From contig JANRJI010000136.1 of NCBI GenBank assembly GCA_033764055.1, positions 124,001 to 188,000 on the forward strand: a stretch of DNA of 64,000 nt, read 5' to 3'. Positions 26,456 to 34,858 of this stretch are shown here, piece by piece. A model generated the notes under the pieces. The model was given only the letters and a program-made list of their open reading frames with translations, ran no database searches and was not told the DNA's origin. Each line of letters begins with the position of its first letter. Within the stretch, counting starts at the first letter, position 1. The position numbers were made by a program, and so were the translations under genes. The DNA comes from Ga0077555 sp033764055. GTDB lineage: Bacteria; Pseudomonadota; Alphaproteobacteria; Rhizobiales; Hyphomicrobiaceae.

Positions 26456-27610
26456 ATGCGATTCAGTCTCGACGGCGTGCGTGTCCTGGAGCTGGCGCGC
26501 TTCCAGGCTGGCCCGCGCGGCGGCATGATGATGTCCGACCTCGGCGCCGAGGTGATCAAGGTGGAGCGCATCGGTGGCGAGGAGACGCGCAGGAACCCGC
26601 CCATCGTGCGCGGCCAGAGCGTCTATTTCACCGTCTACAATCGCGGCAAGAAGTCGATCTGCCTCGACACCCGCAGCGAGGAGGGCAAGGCCATCCTCCG
26701 CGATCTCGTCGCCAAGTCCGACATCGTGCTCGAGAACTTCCGGCCCGGCACCATGGAGGCCATGGGCTTCGGCTACGAGGCGCTGAAGGCCATCAAGCGC
26801 GACATCATCCTCGTCTCGGTGTCGGGCTTCGGCCAGTACGGCCCCTACCGCGACAGGCCGGCCTTCGATCCCCTCGGGCAGGCCATGAGTGGCCTCATGA
26901 CCCTCACCGGCAAGCCCGTAGGCCAGCCGGTCGGCACCGCGTTCTCCCTGGTCGACCGGACCACGGCCCTGCACGCGACGATCGGTGCCCTCGCGGCGCT
27001 GCGCCATCGCGACCGCACTGGCGAGGGCCAGATGATCGACTGCTGCCTCCTCGATTCCGCCCTCACCATGGTCGAGATCCCGAGCATCACCTACCTCGCG
27101 ACCGGCGACGAGAGCGGCGAAGGCGGCCGCCCGCCCTATCGCGCCAAGGATGGCTGGGTCGTCATCTCGGCCATCGGGCGTGAGATGGCCGGCAAGCTCA
27201 TGAGCATCGTCTCTGGCAGCGCGGCCGGTGCCGATGGCGGTCCGATCAACTCGTCGGTCGCTGCCGGCGACGCTCGGCGCCGTGCCATCGAGGCTTGGGC
27301 GGCCCGGCACAGCGTCGAAGAGATCGTGGCCACGCTGCTCGATGCCGGCATTCCGGTTGCGCCCGTGCGCAACATCCCGGAGGTGACGAAGGACGCCCAC
27401 ACCTGGGAGCGCGAGATGCTGGTCAAGCAGCCGGACGCGCTCGCCGGCGAGATCCACGTCCCGGGCCTCGCCGTCAAGATGTCGGCCACGCCCGGCCGTG
27501 TCGGCCCCGTGCCGACGCCGGGCCAGCATACCGACGAGGTTCTCCGTGGCCTTCTCGGCTACGACGCGGCCCGGCTCGCCACGCTGCGTGCAGCCAAAGT
27601 GATCGCCTGA
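26456..27610 (+). CDS. CaiB/BaiF family III CoA-transferase
   Basis: A 384-residue protein with the family III fold: VRVLELARFQAGPRGGMMMSDLGAEVIKVE at the N-terminus, the NRGKKSICLD loop, and Asp138 in AFDPLGQAMSG as the residue that forms the acyl-enzyme anhydride. It moves CoA between carboxylic acids, such as formyl-, carnitinyl- or succinyl-type donors. The ATG at 26456 has GGGAGCG upstream; an in-frame extension to 26363 lacks one. It sits among other acyl-CoA genes, but no specific partner is adjacent. Confidence 0.92.
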   Translation: MRFSLDGVRVLELARFQAGPRGGMMMSDLGAEVIKVERIGGEETRRNPPIVRGQSVYFTVYNRGKKSICLDTRSEEGKAILRDLVAKSDIVLENFRPGTMEAMGFGYEALKAIKRDIILVSVSGFGQYGPYRDRPAFDPLGQAMSGLMTLTGKPVGQPVGTAFSLVDRTTALHATIGALAALRHRDRTGEGQMIDCCLLDSALTMVEIPSITYLATGDESGEGGRPPYRAKDGWVVISAIGREMAGKLMSIVSGSAAGADGGPINSSVAAGDARRRAIEAWAARHSVEEIVATLLDAGIPVAPVRNIPEVTKDAHTWEREMLVKQPDALAGEIHVPGLAVKMSATPGRVGPVPTPGQHTDEVLRGLLGYDAARLATLRAAKVIA

Positions 27611-27657
27611 GCCCGCCGGGGGAGGCACGAGGTCTCCTGCGGAGGAGAGCCCCTCTC

Positions 27658-27686
27658 TTGCGGATCGGCCCATATGGGACTAAATC
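27658..27686 (+). promoter_or_regulatory. Probable promoter of the RES-Xre operon
   Basis: TTGCGG at 27658-27663 and TAAATC at 27681-27686 are separated by exactly 17 bases. The -10 lies in the centre of the palindrome at 27671-27697, so a bound repressor would block it. Transcription would start near 27692. Confidence 0.55.
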
Positions 27687-27697
27687 GGTCCCATATG
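27671..27697. promoter_or_regulatory. Palindromic operator of the RES-Xre operon
   Basis: A perfect inverted repeat: CATATGGGAC at 27671-27680 and GTCCCATATG at 27688-27697, 7 bases apart, ending 22 bases before the antitoxin start. Each arm itself begins with the self-complementary CATATG. Its place over the -10 fits autorepression by the toxin-antitoxin complex. Confidence 0.7.
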
Positions 27698-27719
27698 AAA
27701 TCGTCACGAGGAGGCCGTC

Positions 27720-28172
27720 ATGCTCGAAGCCGTCTCCCAAGCCCCCGAGCCGGTGCAGATCGCCGAGGTTCTCGGCCTGCCCAGGGCCGCGACCTTCGAC
27801 GACCTCAAGCTCGTTTCGTCGATCCGCGACGGCATTCCCGCGAGAAGCGCGGAGCACGCCGCCCGCGCCATCGACCCGGAAGGGTCCCAGCTCAGGGCCA
27901 TCGATCTGGTGCCGAAATCGACGCTGCACCGATGCATCGAGCGCAACAAGCCGCTCAGCACGGATGCCAGTGAGACGCTCTGGCAAGTGGCCCGCGTCTA
28001 TGTCGAGGCTCGGCGCCTGTACCGCGATGGCGACGCGGCGCTGGCCTTTCTGTTCCGCCCGCATCCCCTGCTCGACGGTCGCCGCCCGTTCGACCTGGCA
28101 CGGGAGACCACGGCGGGCTCCGATCTCGTGCTCAAGGTTCTGGCCCAGGCCGAGGCCGGCTCCGCCGTCTGA
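27720..28172 (+). CDS. Xre/MbcA-ParS type antitoxin (RES-Xre system)
   Basis: A 150-residue antitoxin. The N-terminal part (residues 20-75) is the Xre-like DNA-binding domain of this family, including VPKSTLHRCIERNKPLS. The C-terminal part carries the DUF2384 toxin-binding domain: VARVYVEARRLYRDGDAALAFLFRPHPLLDGRRPFDLA near 93-130. It should neutralise the RES toxin and, with it, repress the operon. GAGGAGG precedes the ATG at 27720. The stop TGA shares its last base with the toxin ATG (TGATG), ensuring coupled synthesis. The promoter and operator are visible just upstream. Confidence 0.9.
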   Translation: MLEAVSQAPEPVQIAEVLGLPRAATFDDLKLVSSIRDGIPARSAEHAARAIDPEGSQLRAIDLVPKSTLHRCIERNKPLSTDASETLWQVARVYVEARRLYRDGDAALAFLFRPHPLLDGRRPFDLARETTAGSDLVLKVLAQAEAGSAV

Positions 28173-28660
28173 TGACGCACCGGACGCTCCCAGCGCCGTT
28201 GACGGCCTATCGCATCGGCGATCCCAACGGCGCCTACCCGATCTATAGCGGGGACGGTGCACGGCGTGTCGCAGGCCGCTGGCACCGCGCCGGCCAGCCG
28301 GTCATCTATGCTTCGCTGCACTACTCGACATCGATGTTGGAGCGTCTCGTGCACTATTCCGGTGCCATGCCGGTCGGTCAGCATTTCTTGACGATCGAGA
28401 TCCCGGCAGGCGTCGCCTACGAGGTGGCGACCGTCCACACCGTCCCCGGCTGGGAAAGCCGCGACCAGCGTGCCGCGCGCAGCTTCGGCTCCCAGTGGAT
28501 CGACGAGCGGCGTTCGGCGGTATTGCTGGTGCCGAGCGTCGTTGCCCGCATGGAGCAGAACGTGCTGATCAACCCGGCTCATCCGCAGTCGGCGCGGATC
28601 GTACCCGGACTCGAGCAGCCGATCTGGTGGGACGAGCGACTATTCGCAAAGCCACTCTGA
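28172..28660 (+). CDS. RES-domain toxin (NAD+-depleting type)
   Basis: A 162-residue RES protein. The family name residues are recognisable: Arg14 in YRIGD, Glu57 in MLERLVHY, and the polar residue in the NVLINPAHP block near 130. GARRVAGRWHRAGQPVIYAS is the conserved N-terminal block. RES toxins studied in other bacteria (for example the mycobacterial MbcT and Pseudomonas Res) degrade NAD+ and stop growth, and are held inactive by the Xre-type partner encoded just before it. The ATG overlaps the antitoxin stop by one base. The open reading frame is full length, so the toxin is probably functional. Confidence 0.9.
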   Translation: MTHRTLPAPLTAYRIGDPNGAYPIYSGDGARRVAGRWHRAGQPVIYASLHYSTSMLERLVHYSGAMPVGQHFLTIEIPAGVAYEVATVHTVPGWESRDQRAARSFGSQWIDERRSAVLLVPSVVARMEQNVLINPAHPQSARIVPGLEQPIWWDERLFAKPL

Positions 28661-28725
28661 GCCAGTCTAAGCGTTGGTCGGCGGCAGTGGGCATGCTTAG
28701 ATCGCCGGGTCAACGGAGAGCTTCC

Positions 28726-29883
28726 ATGCGCGCCAGCACCGATCGCATCCTGACCACCCACGTCGGCAGCCTGCCGAGGAACGAGACGCTCGCCGATCTG
28801 CTGATCCGCCAGGAGGCCGGTCAGACCATCGACACAACGCGGCTCGCGCAGGAAATCGAGACGGCGACCGCTCGCGTGATCGAGCAGCAGATCAAGGCCG
28901 GCGTCGACGTCGGCAACGACGGCGAGCAATCGCGCGTCGGCTTCCAGACCTACGTGCCCCGCTGCATGTGCGGCTTCGGCGGTGAGTCGCGCCGCCCGCC
29001 AGCGCGGGACCAAATCCAGTTTCCCGGCTACATGCGCCAGATGGCGGCCCGCTTTCCCCATTCGGCCCGCGTCACCAATGCCCCGGCCGCCCTCGCGGAG
29101 GTTCGCTACGTCGACGGCCAGCCGATCCGCGACGACGCCGAGCGCCTGAAAAAGCTCGGCAGCGGCTTCGTCGAGACATTCATGACGGCGCCCTCGCCCG
29201 GCATCGTCGCGACGACCATGATCAACCAGCACTACGCGAGCCACGAGGCCTACCTCATGGCGCTCGCGACCGCGCTGTCGAACGAGTACCGCGCCATCCA
29301 CCAGGCCGGCCACGTCTTGCAGATCGACAGCCCGGACCTCGCCATGGAGCGCCACCGCTTCTTCGGCCATCTCGACGAGCGGGCCTTCCTGGACCAGCTC
29401 GCGCTCCACATCGCCGCCATCAACCGGGGGATCGAAGGCATCCCGCGCGACCGCGTCCGGCTGCACGTCTGCTGGGGCAACAACGATGCGCCGCACATCT
29501 ACGACATCGCCATGGCGACGATCCTGCCGGAGCTCTACCGGGCGGAGGTGGGCGCGCTTTCGATCGAGTTCGCCAATCCGCGCCACCAGCACGAGTATGA
29601 GGCGCTGAAGGCCAATCCGCTTCCCGCCCACATGCTGCTCATCCCGGGCGTCATCGACACGACGACGAATTTCGTCGAGCACCCCGAGGTCGTCGCGCGC
29701 CGCCTCGCCGAGGCGGTCGCCGCGGTCGGCGATCGCGAGCGCGTCGTCGCCGGCACCGACTGCGGCTTCGGCACCTTCGCCGGCCGCGAGTACGTCGCCG
29801 AGGAGGTGGTCTGGCTGAAGCTCGCCGCCGCGGCCGAAGGTGCGCGCATCGCGTCGGCGAGGCTCTGGGGACGGGGGCCTTGA
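28726..29883 (+). CDS. MetE-like cobalamin-independent methionine synthase II family protein
   Basis: A 385-residue single-barrel protein that matches the C-terminal (catalytic) half of MetE. It begins ILTTHVGSLPRN and carries LHVCWGNN near residue 247 and GTDCGFGTF near 345, the metal-binding His/Cys elements. The N-terminal MetE half is absent, as in the archaeal MetE-like and related dealkylation or C1-transfer proteins. It may transfer a methyl or alkyl group using zinc, but the real substrate is not known. GGAGAGC precedes the ATG at 28726. It follows the RES toxin gene by 65 bp without an obvious link. Confidence 0.85.
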   Translation: MRASTDRILTTHVGSLPRNETLADLLIRQEAGQTIDTTRLAQEIETATARVIEQQIKAGVDVGNDGEQSRVGFQTYVPRCMCGFGGESRRPPARDQIQFPGYMRQMAARFPHSARVTNAPAALAEVRYVDGQPIRDDAERLKKLGSGFVETFMTAPSPGIVATTMINQHYASHEAYLMALATALSNEYRAIHQAGHVLQIDSPDLAMERHRFFGHLDERAFLDQLALHIAAINRGIEGIPRDRVRLHVCWGNNDAPHIYDIAMATILPELYRAEVGALSIEFANPRHQHEYEALKANPLPAHMLLIPGVIDTTTNFVEHPEVVARRLAEAVAAVGDRERVVAGTDCGFGTFAGREYVAEEVVWLKLAAAAEGARIASARLWGRGP

Positions 29884-29971
29884 CCAGCAGCACGAGGAGA
29901 ATGGTCCCGACGGCCGCCACCCTCCGGCGGGACGGCGGCCCGCCCCGCATCGAGCGAAGCTTGGCCTGAGT

Positions 29972-30003
29972 GGCGGCGGCCGTCACGGACGGCCTTGGCC
30001 GCC
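29972..30003 (+). terminator. Compound hairpin after the MetE-like gene
   Basis: An inner perfect stem (GGCCGTC 29978-29984 with GACGGCC 29988-29994, ACG loop) is extended by six outer pairs, 29972-29977 with 29998-30003, across a TT bulge. CCCCTTT follows, suiting termination of the upstream gene. Confidence 0.6.
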
Positions 30004-30154
30004 CCCCTTTGTCTGCGTGAGCGCGTCCCGATCGCCGCCCCTCGCATTGAGTAGCCCGCAGGGTGTGCGACACTTCCTCCCGGCGCGCTCGTCGCCGCCT
30101 GCGCTCTAATCGTCACCCGATACCTGCATCAGCGACAGAGCGAGGAGCCACATC

Positions 30155-31636
30155 ATGACCGACGCCCCTTCGATCCCGCCACAGTGGGATGAGGAAGCCG
30201 ACGTCGTCGTCGTCGGCTTCGGCGGCGCGGGTTTCGCCACAGCCGTCACCGCCCACGACCTCGGCGCCGAGGTCGTCATGCTGGAGAAGGCGCCGGAGGG
30301 CAAGCACGGCGGCAACACCCGGGTTGCCGGCCAGGGCTATCTCAACACCTCCTCCAAAGATGAAGGGGCCAAGTACCTGCGAGCCCTGTGCGGGGACTTC
30401 AAGGTGCCCGAGGCGATGGTCGAGGTCTGGGCCGACGAGATGACCCGCAACAACGACTGGCTCGCCGCCCTCGGCTGCGATCCGCAGGAGCATCAGCATC
30501 AACCGGTCGGCATCGAGTTCCCGGACCTGCCCGGCGCTTTCTCGACCCACAAGTTCCACGACGGCCCGACCTACGGCTACTCGCTCACCTGGAGCGCCTT
30601 CGAGCGGTGCGTGCTGCAGCGGCCGATCCCGATTCGCTACGAGACACCGGCCCGGGCCCTCATCCAGCACGACATCACCAAGGAGATCCTCGGCGTCCGG
30701 GCCGAGCGCGGCGGCAAGACCGTCAACGTCAAGGCCCGTCGCGGCGTGGTGCTCACCTGCGGCGGCTTCGAGAACAACCAGGAGATGATCCGCAACTACC
30801 TGCCGGGCATTCCCTACTGCTACACGTCCGGCTCGCCCTACAACGAGGGCGATGGCATCACCATGGCGCAGATGGTCGGCGCCGACCTCTGGCACATGAA
30901 CAACTATGCTGGCCCGTCGATGGCGCTGAAGGTGCCCGAGGTGCCGACATCATTCTCGATGCAGGCCTTCCACTACAGCAAGATCGTCCCCGGCGGCGCC
31001 ATCGTCGTCGGCCCGGACGGCAGGCGCTTCTGCGACGAGAAGTACAAGACGCGCCACGGCAAGGTTCCCGTCAACGGCCGCTGGCTCCCGATGTCGACGC
31101 CGTGCCCGATGTTTATGATCCTCGACCACGTGCACTTCTCGGCGGGGCCGCTCTACGACAAGACGCCGAGCCACGGCTGGACACAGATCATCGAGAAATA
31201 CGACTGGAGCACGGACAACTCCCGCGAGCTGGCCAAGGGCTGGATCAAGGCCGCCGACAGCATCGGGGCGCTGGCCGGCAAGATCGGTCTCGATCGGCAG
31301 ACCCTGGAGGCCACGGTCTCGCGCTGGAACCAGTCTTGCGAGGCGGGGCGCGACGCCGAGTTCGGCCGGACGCTGATGCTCACGCCTATTGCCAAGGGCC
31401 CTTACTATGCCGTCGAGCTATCGCCTTCGATGCTGAACACGCAGGGCGGTCCCCGCCGCAACGAGCGCGCGCAGATCGTGCGGCCCGACGGCACGCCGAT
31501 CCCCCGGCTCTACAGTGCCGGAGAGCTCGGCTCGATCTACAGCTACCTCTACCAGGGCACCGGCAACATCGGCGAATGCCTGGCCTTCGGCCGCATCTCC
31601 GGCCGCAACGCCGCCGCGGAGACACCCTGGGGATAA
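30155..31636 (+). CDS. FAD-dependent dehydrogenase (fumarate reductase/tricarballylate dehydrogenase-like)
   Basis: A 493-residue flavoprotein. The FAD-binding Rossmann motif VVVVGFGGAG lies at residues 17-26, and EKAPEGKHGGNTRVAGQGY is the flavin-contacting loop of the fumarate reductase/KSTD superfamily. The C-terminal block GELGSIYSYLYQGTGNIGECLAFGRISGR closes the FAD site. It probably oxidises a C-C bond in an organic acid or ketosteroid-like substrate. There is no signal peptide, so it is likely cytosolic. GCGAGGAG precedes the ATG at 30155. It is distantly related to the flavoprotein at 50109-51590. Confidence 0.88.
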   Translation: MTDAPSIPPQWDEEADVVVVGFGGAGFATAVTAHDLGAEVVMLEKAPEGKHGGNTRVAGQGYLNTSSKDEGAKYLRALCGDFKVPEAMVEVWADEMTRNNDWLAALGCDPQEHQHQPVGIEFPDLPGAFSTHKFHDGPTYGYSLTWSAFERCVLQRPIPIRYETPARALIQHDITKEILGVRAERGGKTVNVKARRGVVLTCGGFENNQEMIRNYLPGIPYCYTSGSPYNEGDGITMAQMVGADLWHMNNYAGPSMALKVPEVPTSFSMQAFHYSKIVPGGAIVVGPDGRRFCDEKYKTRHGKVPVNGRWLPMSTPCPMFMILDHVHFSAGPLYDKTPSHGWTQIIEKYDWSTDNSRELAKGWIKAADSIGALAGKIGLDRQTLEATVSRWNQSCEAGRDAEFGRTLMLTPIAKGPYYAVELSPSMLNTQGGPRRNERAQIVRPDGTPIPRLYSAGELGSIYSYLYQGTGNIGECLAFGRISGRNAAAETPWG

Positions 31637-31801
31637 GTACCGGCCAAGCGCCTGCGGCTGCTGCCGCAGCCACGCGTGCACGTCGGAGTGTTTGGTGGCG
31701 CGCCGGTCTGGTACAGTGCGCGCCTCCCATCACCGGATCCTGCGCCACCGTCGAGGCAGTCGACGCGGACCGCCGCCCGCCACACACAGGATGCGTTGCC
31801 C

Positions 31802-33307
31802 ATGACGACCGCCACCGAGCCCCGCCGCAAGTCCGCCAGCCTCATCAAGGGCGCCACCGGCGACTGGGAGATCGTCATCGGCATGGAGGTGCACGCCCAG
31901 GTCAACTCGCGGGCGAAGCTTTTCTCCGGCGCCTCGACGGCATTCGGCGGCGAGCCGAACAGCCACGTCTCCCTGGTCGACGCAGCCATGCCGGGGATGC
32001 TGCCCGTGATCAACAAGGAATGCGTGGCGCAGGCCGTGCGCACCGGGCTCGGCCTGAAGGCCAAGATCAACCTCGTGAGCGTGTTCGACCGCAAGAACTA
32101 CTTCTATCCGGACCTGCCGCAGGGCTATCAGATCAGCCAGTACAAGCAGCCCGTGGTCGGCGAGGGTGAGGTCGAGATCGAGGTCGACGGCGCGGCCGTC
32201 ACCGTCGGCATCGAGCGCCTGCATCTCGAGCAGGACGCCGGCAAATCGATTCACGACCAGAGCCCCGAGCACACCTACGTCGATCTCAACCGCTCGGGCG
32301 TGGCCCTGATGGAGATCGTGTCGCGTCCCGACATCCGCTCGGCGAAGGAGGCGCAGGCCTACGTCGCAAAGCTGAGGAGCATCCTGCGTTATCTCGGCAC
32401 CTGCGACGGCGACATGGAGAAAGGCAACCTGCGCGCCGATGTCAACGTGTCGGTGCGGAAGCCCGGCGACCCGCTCGGCACGCGCTGCGAGATCAAGAAC
32501 GTCAACTCGATCCGCTTCATCGGCCAGGCGGTCGAGGCCGAGGCGCGCCGGCAGGTCGGCATCATCGAGGACGGCGGCAGGATCGAGCAGGAGACGCGGC
32601 TCTTCGATGCGGCGCGTGGCGAGACGCGAGCGATGCGCTCCAAGGAGGAGGCGCACGACTACCGCTACTTCCCCGACCCCGACCTCCTGCCGCTGGAGCT
32701 GGAGCAGGCCTGGGTGGACGATCTTGCCGATGGCTTGCCCGAGCTGCCGGACGCCAAGCATGCACGCTTCATGACGGAGTACGGGCTCTCGAGCTACGAC
32801 GCCGGAGTGCTGGTCGCGGAGAGGGAGAGCGCCGACTATTTCGAGACCGTCGCCAGGGGCGGCGACGGCAAGACTGTGACCAAGCCGCGCGACGGAAAGA
32901 CGGTCGCCAACTGGGTGATCAACGAGCTGTTCGGCCGTCTCAACAAGGAAGGCAAGGACATCGAGCAGGCGCCCATATCGGCCGCGCAGCTCGGCGCGAT
33001 CCTCGACCTGATCGCTGCAGGCACCATCTCCGGCAAGATTGCGAAAGACCTTTTCGAGATCGTCTGGACCGAAGGTGGCGACCCGGACGCGATCGTCGAG
33101 CAGCGCGGCATGCGGCAGGTGACCGACTCGGGCGCCATCGAGAAGGCGATCGACGACATCATCGCCAAGAACCCCGACAAGGTGGACCAGGTGAAGGCCA
33201 AGCCGACGATGCTGGGCTGGTTCGTCGGCCAGGTGATGAAAGCCTCCGGCGGCAAGGCCAGCCCGGCAGTGGTGAACGAGCTGCTGAAGGCGAAACTCGG
33301 GATTTGA
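31802..33307 (+). CDS. gatB: Aspartyl/glutamyl-tRNA(Asn/Gln) amidotransferase subunit B
   Basis: A 501-residue protein with the GatB signature near the start (EIVIGMEVHAQVNSRAKLFSGAS), LEQDAGKSIHD, YVDLNRSGVALMEIVSRPD, and a C-terminal YqeY-like tail (PTMLGWFVGQVMKASGGKASP). With GatA and GatC it converts misacylated Glu-tRNA(Gln) or Asp-tRNA(Asn) to the correct amide form. The ATG at 31802 is preferred; the frame is open to 31676 without a matching N-terminus. GatA and GatC genes are not in this window, so the complex is encoded at separate loci. The hydratase-like gene starts three bases after the stop. Confidence 0.97.
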   Translation: MTTATEPRRKSASLIKGATGDWEIVIGMEVHAQVNSRAKLFSGASTAFGGEPNSHVSLVDAAMPGMLPVINKECVAQAVRTGLGLKAKINLVSVFDRKNYFYPDLPQGYQISQYKQPVVGEGEVEIEVDGAAVTVGIERLHLEQDAGKSIHDQSPEHTYVDLNRSGVALMEIVSRPDIRSAKEAQAYVAKLRSILRYLGTCDGDMEKGNLRADVNVSVRKPGDPLGTRCEIKNVNSIRFIGQAVEAEARRQVGIIEDGGRIEQETRLFDAARGETRAMRSKEEAHDYRYFPDPDLLPLELEQAWVDDLADGLPELPDAKHARFMTEYGLSSYDAGVLVAERESADYFETVARGGDGKTVTKPRDGKTVANWVINELFGRLNKEGKDIEQAPISAAQLGAILDLIAAGTISGKIAKDLFEIVWTEGGDPDAIVEQRGMRQVTDSGAIEKAIDDIIAKNPDKVDQVKAKPTMLGWFVGQVMKASGGKASPAVVNELLKAKLGI

Positions 33308-33309
33308 TC

Positions 33310-34125
33310 ATGGATCCGGCCGGTCCGGACGCCGCGCGTCAGCGCCTCGCCGATCTCCTTGTTGCTGCCCGTCGCGAGAGGCGGCAGGTTCGCGATCTGC
33401 CCCCCGAGCTGATCCCAGCGATGGCGGCCGAGGGCTACGCGATCGCCGATCTCGTCGCGCACGGTCTCGGCTGGGCCCCGCTCGGCTGGAAGATCGCGGC
33501 GACGACACCGGTCATGCAACAGCGGCTGCGCACGACCGAGCCCATCTACGGACGCACATACCGACGATTCGAGACCCCATCTCCGGCAGTGCTCCCTCAC
33601 GCCGAGCTGCTCGATCCACTGGTCGAGTGCGAGTTCTTCTTCCGCCTCCGACGCGCCCTCCCGCCCCGCGAAACGGACTACGGGCCGGAGGAGGTTGCCG
33701 ATGCCGTCGCCAGCGTGAATGCCGGCATCGAGGTGGCCGAGTGCCGGTTTCCGCTGGACCAGCTCCCGCCGATCCCGGCCATCCTGGCCGACGGCGCCGC
33801 CAGCGGCCGTTATGTCGTTGGGGCCGAGATCGAGAATTGGCGCACGCGCGACCTCGCCGCCATGGCGGTGACGCTGGAGGTCGACGGCACAGTCCGCCGT
33901 GCAGGTCGTGGCTCCGAGGTCATGGGCCACCCTCTCAATCCGCTGGTCTGGCTCGCCAACGTTCGCTCCAGATGGGGCGATGGCCTCGCCGAAGGCGCCC
34001 TCGTCTCCACCGGCACGGCCACCGGCATGCTGCTCGCCAAGGCTGGCGACCGCGTCACCGCGCGCTTCGGCGGAACGGTGGCGGTGGAGATCGCGTTTCC
34101 GGGAGCCCCCGCATCCGGGGCCTAA
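33310..34125 (+). CDS. 2-keto-4-pentenoate hydratase-like (fumarylacetoacetase superfamily) protein
   Basis: A 271-residue protein of the MhpD/2-oxopent-4-enoate hydratase type. It has GWKIAATTPVMQQRL near residue 57, EPIYGRTY, LVECEFFFRL with a metal-binding Glu pair near 103, and WLANVRSRWGDGL. Such enzymes add water to 2-hydroxypentadienoate in meta-cleavage pathways, using a divalent metal; a decarboxylase role is also possible in this fold. It starts 2 bases after gatB, so the two are likely co-transcribed, with no functional reason apparent. A TTG at 33304 is a possible earlier start. Confidence 0.83.
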   Translation: MDPAGPDAARQRLADLLVAARRERRQVRDLPPELIPAMAAEGYAIADLVAHGLGWAPLGWKIAATTPVMQQRLRTTEPIYGRTYRRFETPSPAVLPHAELLDPLVECEFFFRLRRALPPRETDYGPEEVADAVASVNAGIEVAECRFPLDQLPPIPAILADGAASGRYVVGAEIENWRTRDLAAMAVTLEVDGTVRRAGRGSEVMGHPLNPLVWLANVRSRWGDGLAEGALVSTGTATGMLLAKAGDRVTARFGGTVAVEIAFPGAPASGA

Positions 34126-34189
34126 CGCGTCGCTAACCGAGCCCGCATCGATTGCTCGTGCGCGACAGAACGCCGCGGTAGCATAAATC

Positions 34190-34828
34190 ATGATGGGCAT
34201 GCGCACGGCTTCCGGCGAGAGGCTCGCCGACGACATCATTCACGTTCTGGGCATCGGCTGCGGCCTTGCGGCCGCGACGCTGCTGCTCGGATGGGCGGCC
34301 GCCAACCTCCCAGGCATGGCGACCATGGCGCTCGCCATCTACTGCGCCGGTCTGCTTGCCATGCTCGGTTGCTCCGGCGCCTATCACATGAGCCGGGCCG
34401 TCGCGTGGAAAGGCACGCTGCGCCGCCTCGATCACGCTGCCATCTTCCTCAAGATCGCCGGAACCTACACACCGTTCGCCCTGGTCAAGATGGGTGGGTC
34501 GGCGGGGCTTGCACTGTTCGTGGTCGTCTGGGTCGTCGCGCTGGCAGGTGCTGCAGCCAAGCTTCTGCTCGATGCCCAGTGGGATCGGCTGGCGCTGGCA
34601 GTCTATCTGGCGCTCGGCTGGTCGGGCATTGCCACGCTCCAGCCGCTCGCCTCCTCGATCGCGCCCGCGTCCCTGTGGCTGCTGGCGGCCGGCGGCCTCA
34701 TCTATTCGCTCGGCGTCGTCTTCTTTCTGTGGCGCAGCCTGCCCTACCATAATGCGATCTGGCACCTGTTCGTCCTGATCGGCACGGCCTGCCATTTCGG
34801 CGCAGTCGCTGTCGCCGTCTCACAGTGA
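34190..34828 (+). CDS. Hemolysin III-type (PAQR/YqfA family) membrane protein
   Basis: A 212-residue protein with seven predicted membrane helices. The PAQR-family polar residues are present: GAYHMSRAV near residue 65, LDHAAIFLKIAGTYTPF near 80, and HNAIWHLFVLIG near the C-terminus, giving the conserved His and Asp metal ligands. Bacterial members are linked to membrane fluidity or energy homeostasis and, in Bacillus, to pore formation; the true activity is unsettled. A start codon could be any of the first clustered Met codons; 34190 is taken. Convergent with engB. Confidence 0.88.
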   Translation: MMGMRTASGERLADDIIHVLGIGCGLAAATLLLGWAAANLPGMATMALAIYCAGLLAMLGCSGAYHMSRAVAWKGTLRRLDHAAIFLKIAGTYTPFALVKMGGSAGLALFVVVWVVALAGAAAKLLLDAQWDRLALAVYLALGWSGIATLQPLASSIAPASLWLLAAGGLIYSLGVVFFLWRSLPYHNAIWHLFVLIGTACHFGAVAVAVSQ

Positions 34829-34830
34829 CG

Positions 34831-34850
34831 GCGTCCGCCTCAGCGGACGC
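34831..34850. terminator. Hairpin between convergent hemolysin III-type gene and engB
   Basis: Perfect 8-base arms GCGTCCGC (34831-34838) and GCGGACGC (34843-34850) with a CTCA loop. It fills the 30-base gap between two convergent stops and probably terminates both transcripts. Confidence 0.65.
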
Positions 34851-34858
34851 GACGCTCC

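Noticed and set aside
32836..34239. A 467-codon minus-strand frame over gatB and the hydratase-like gene
   Set aside because: Overlaps two real plus-strand genes, with no family likeness or start site.
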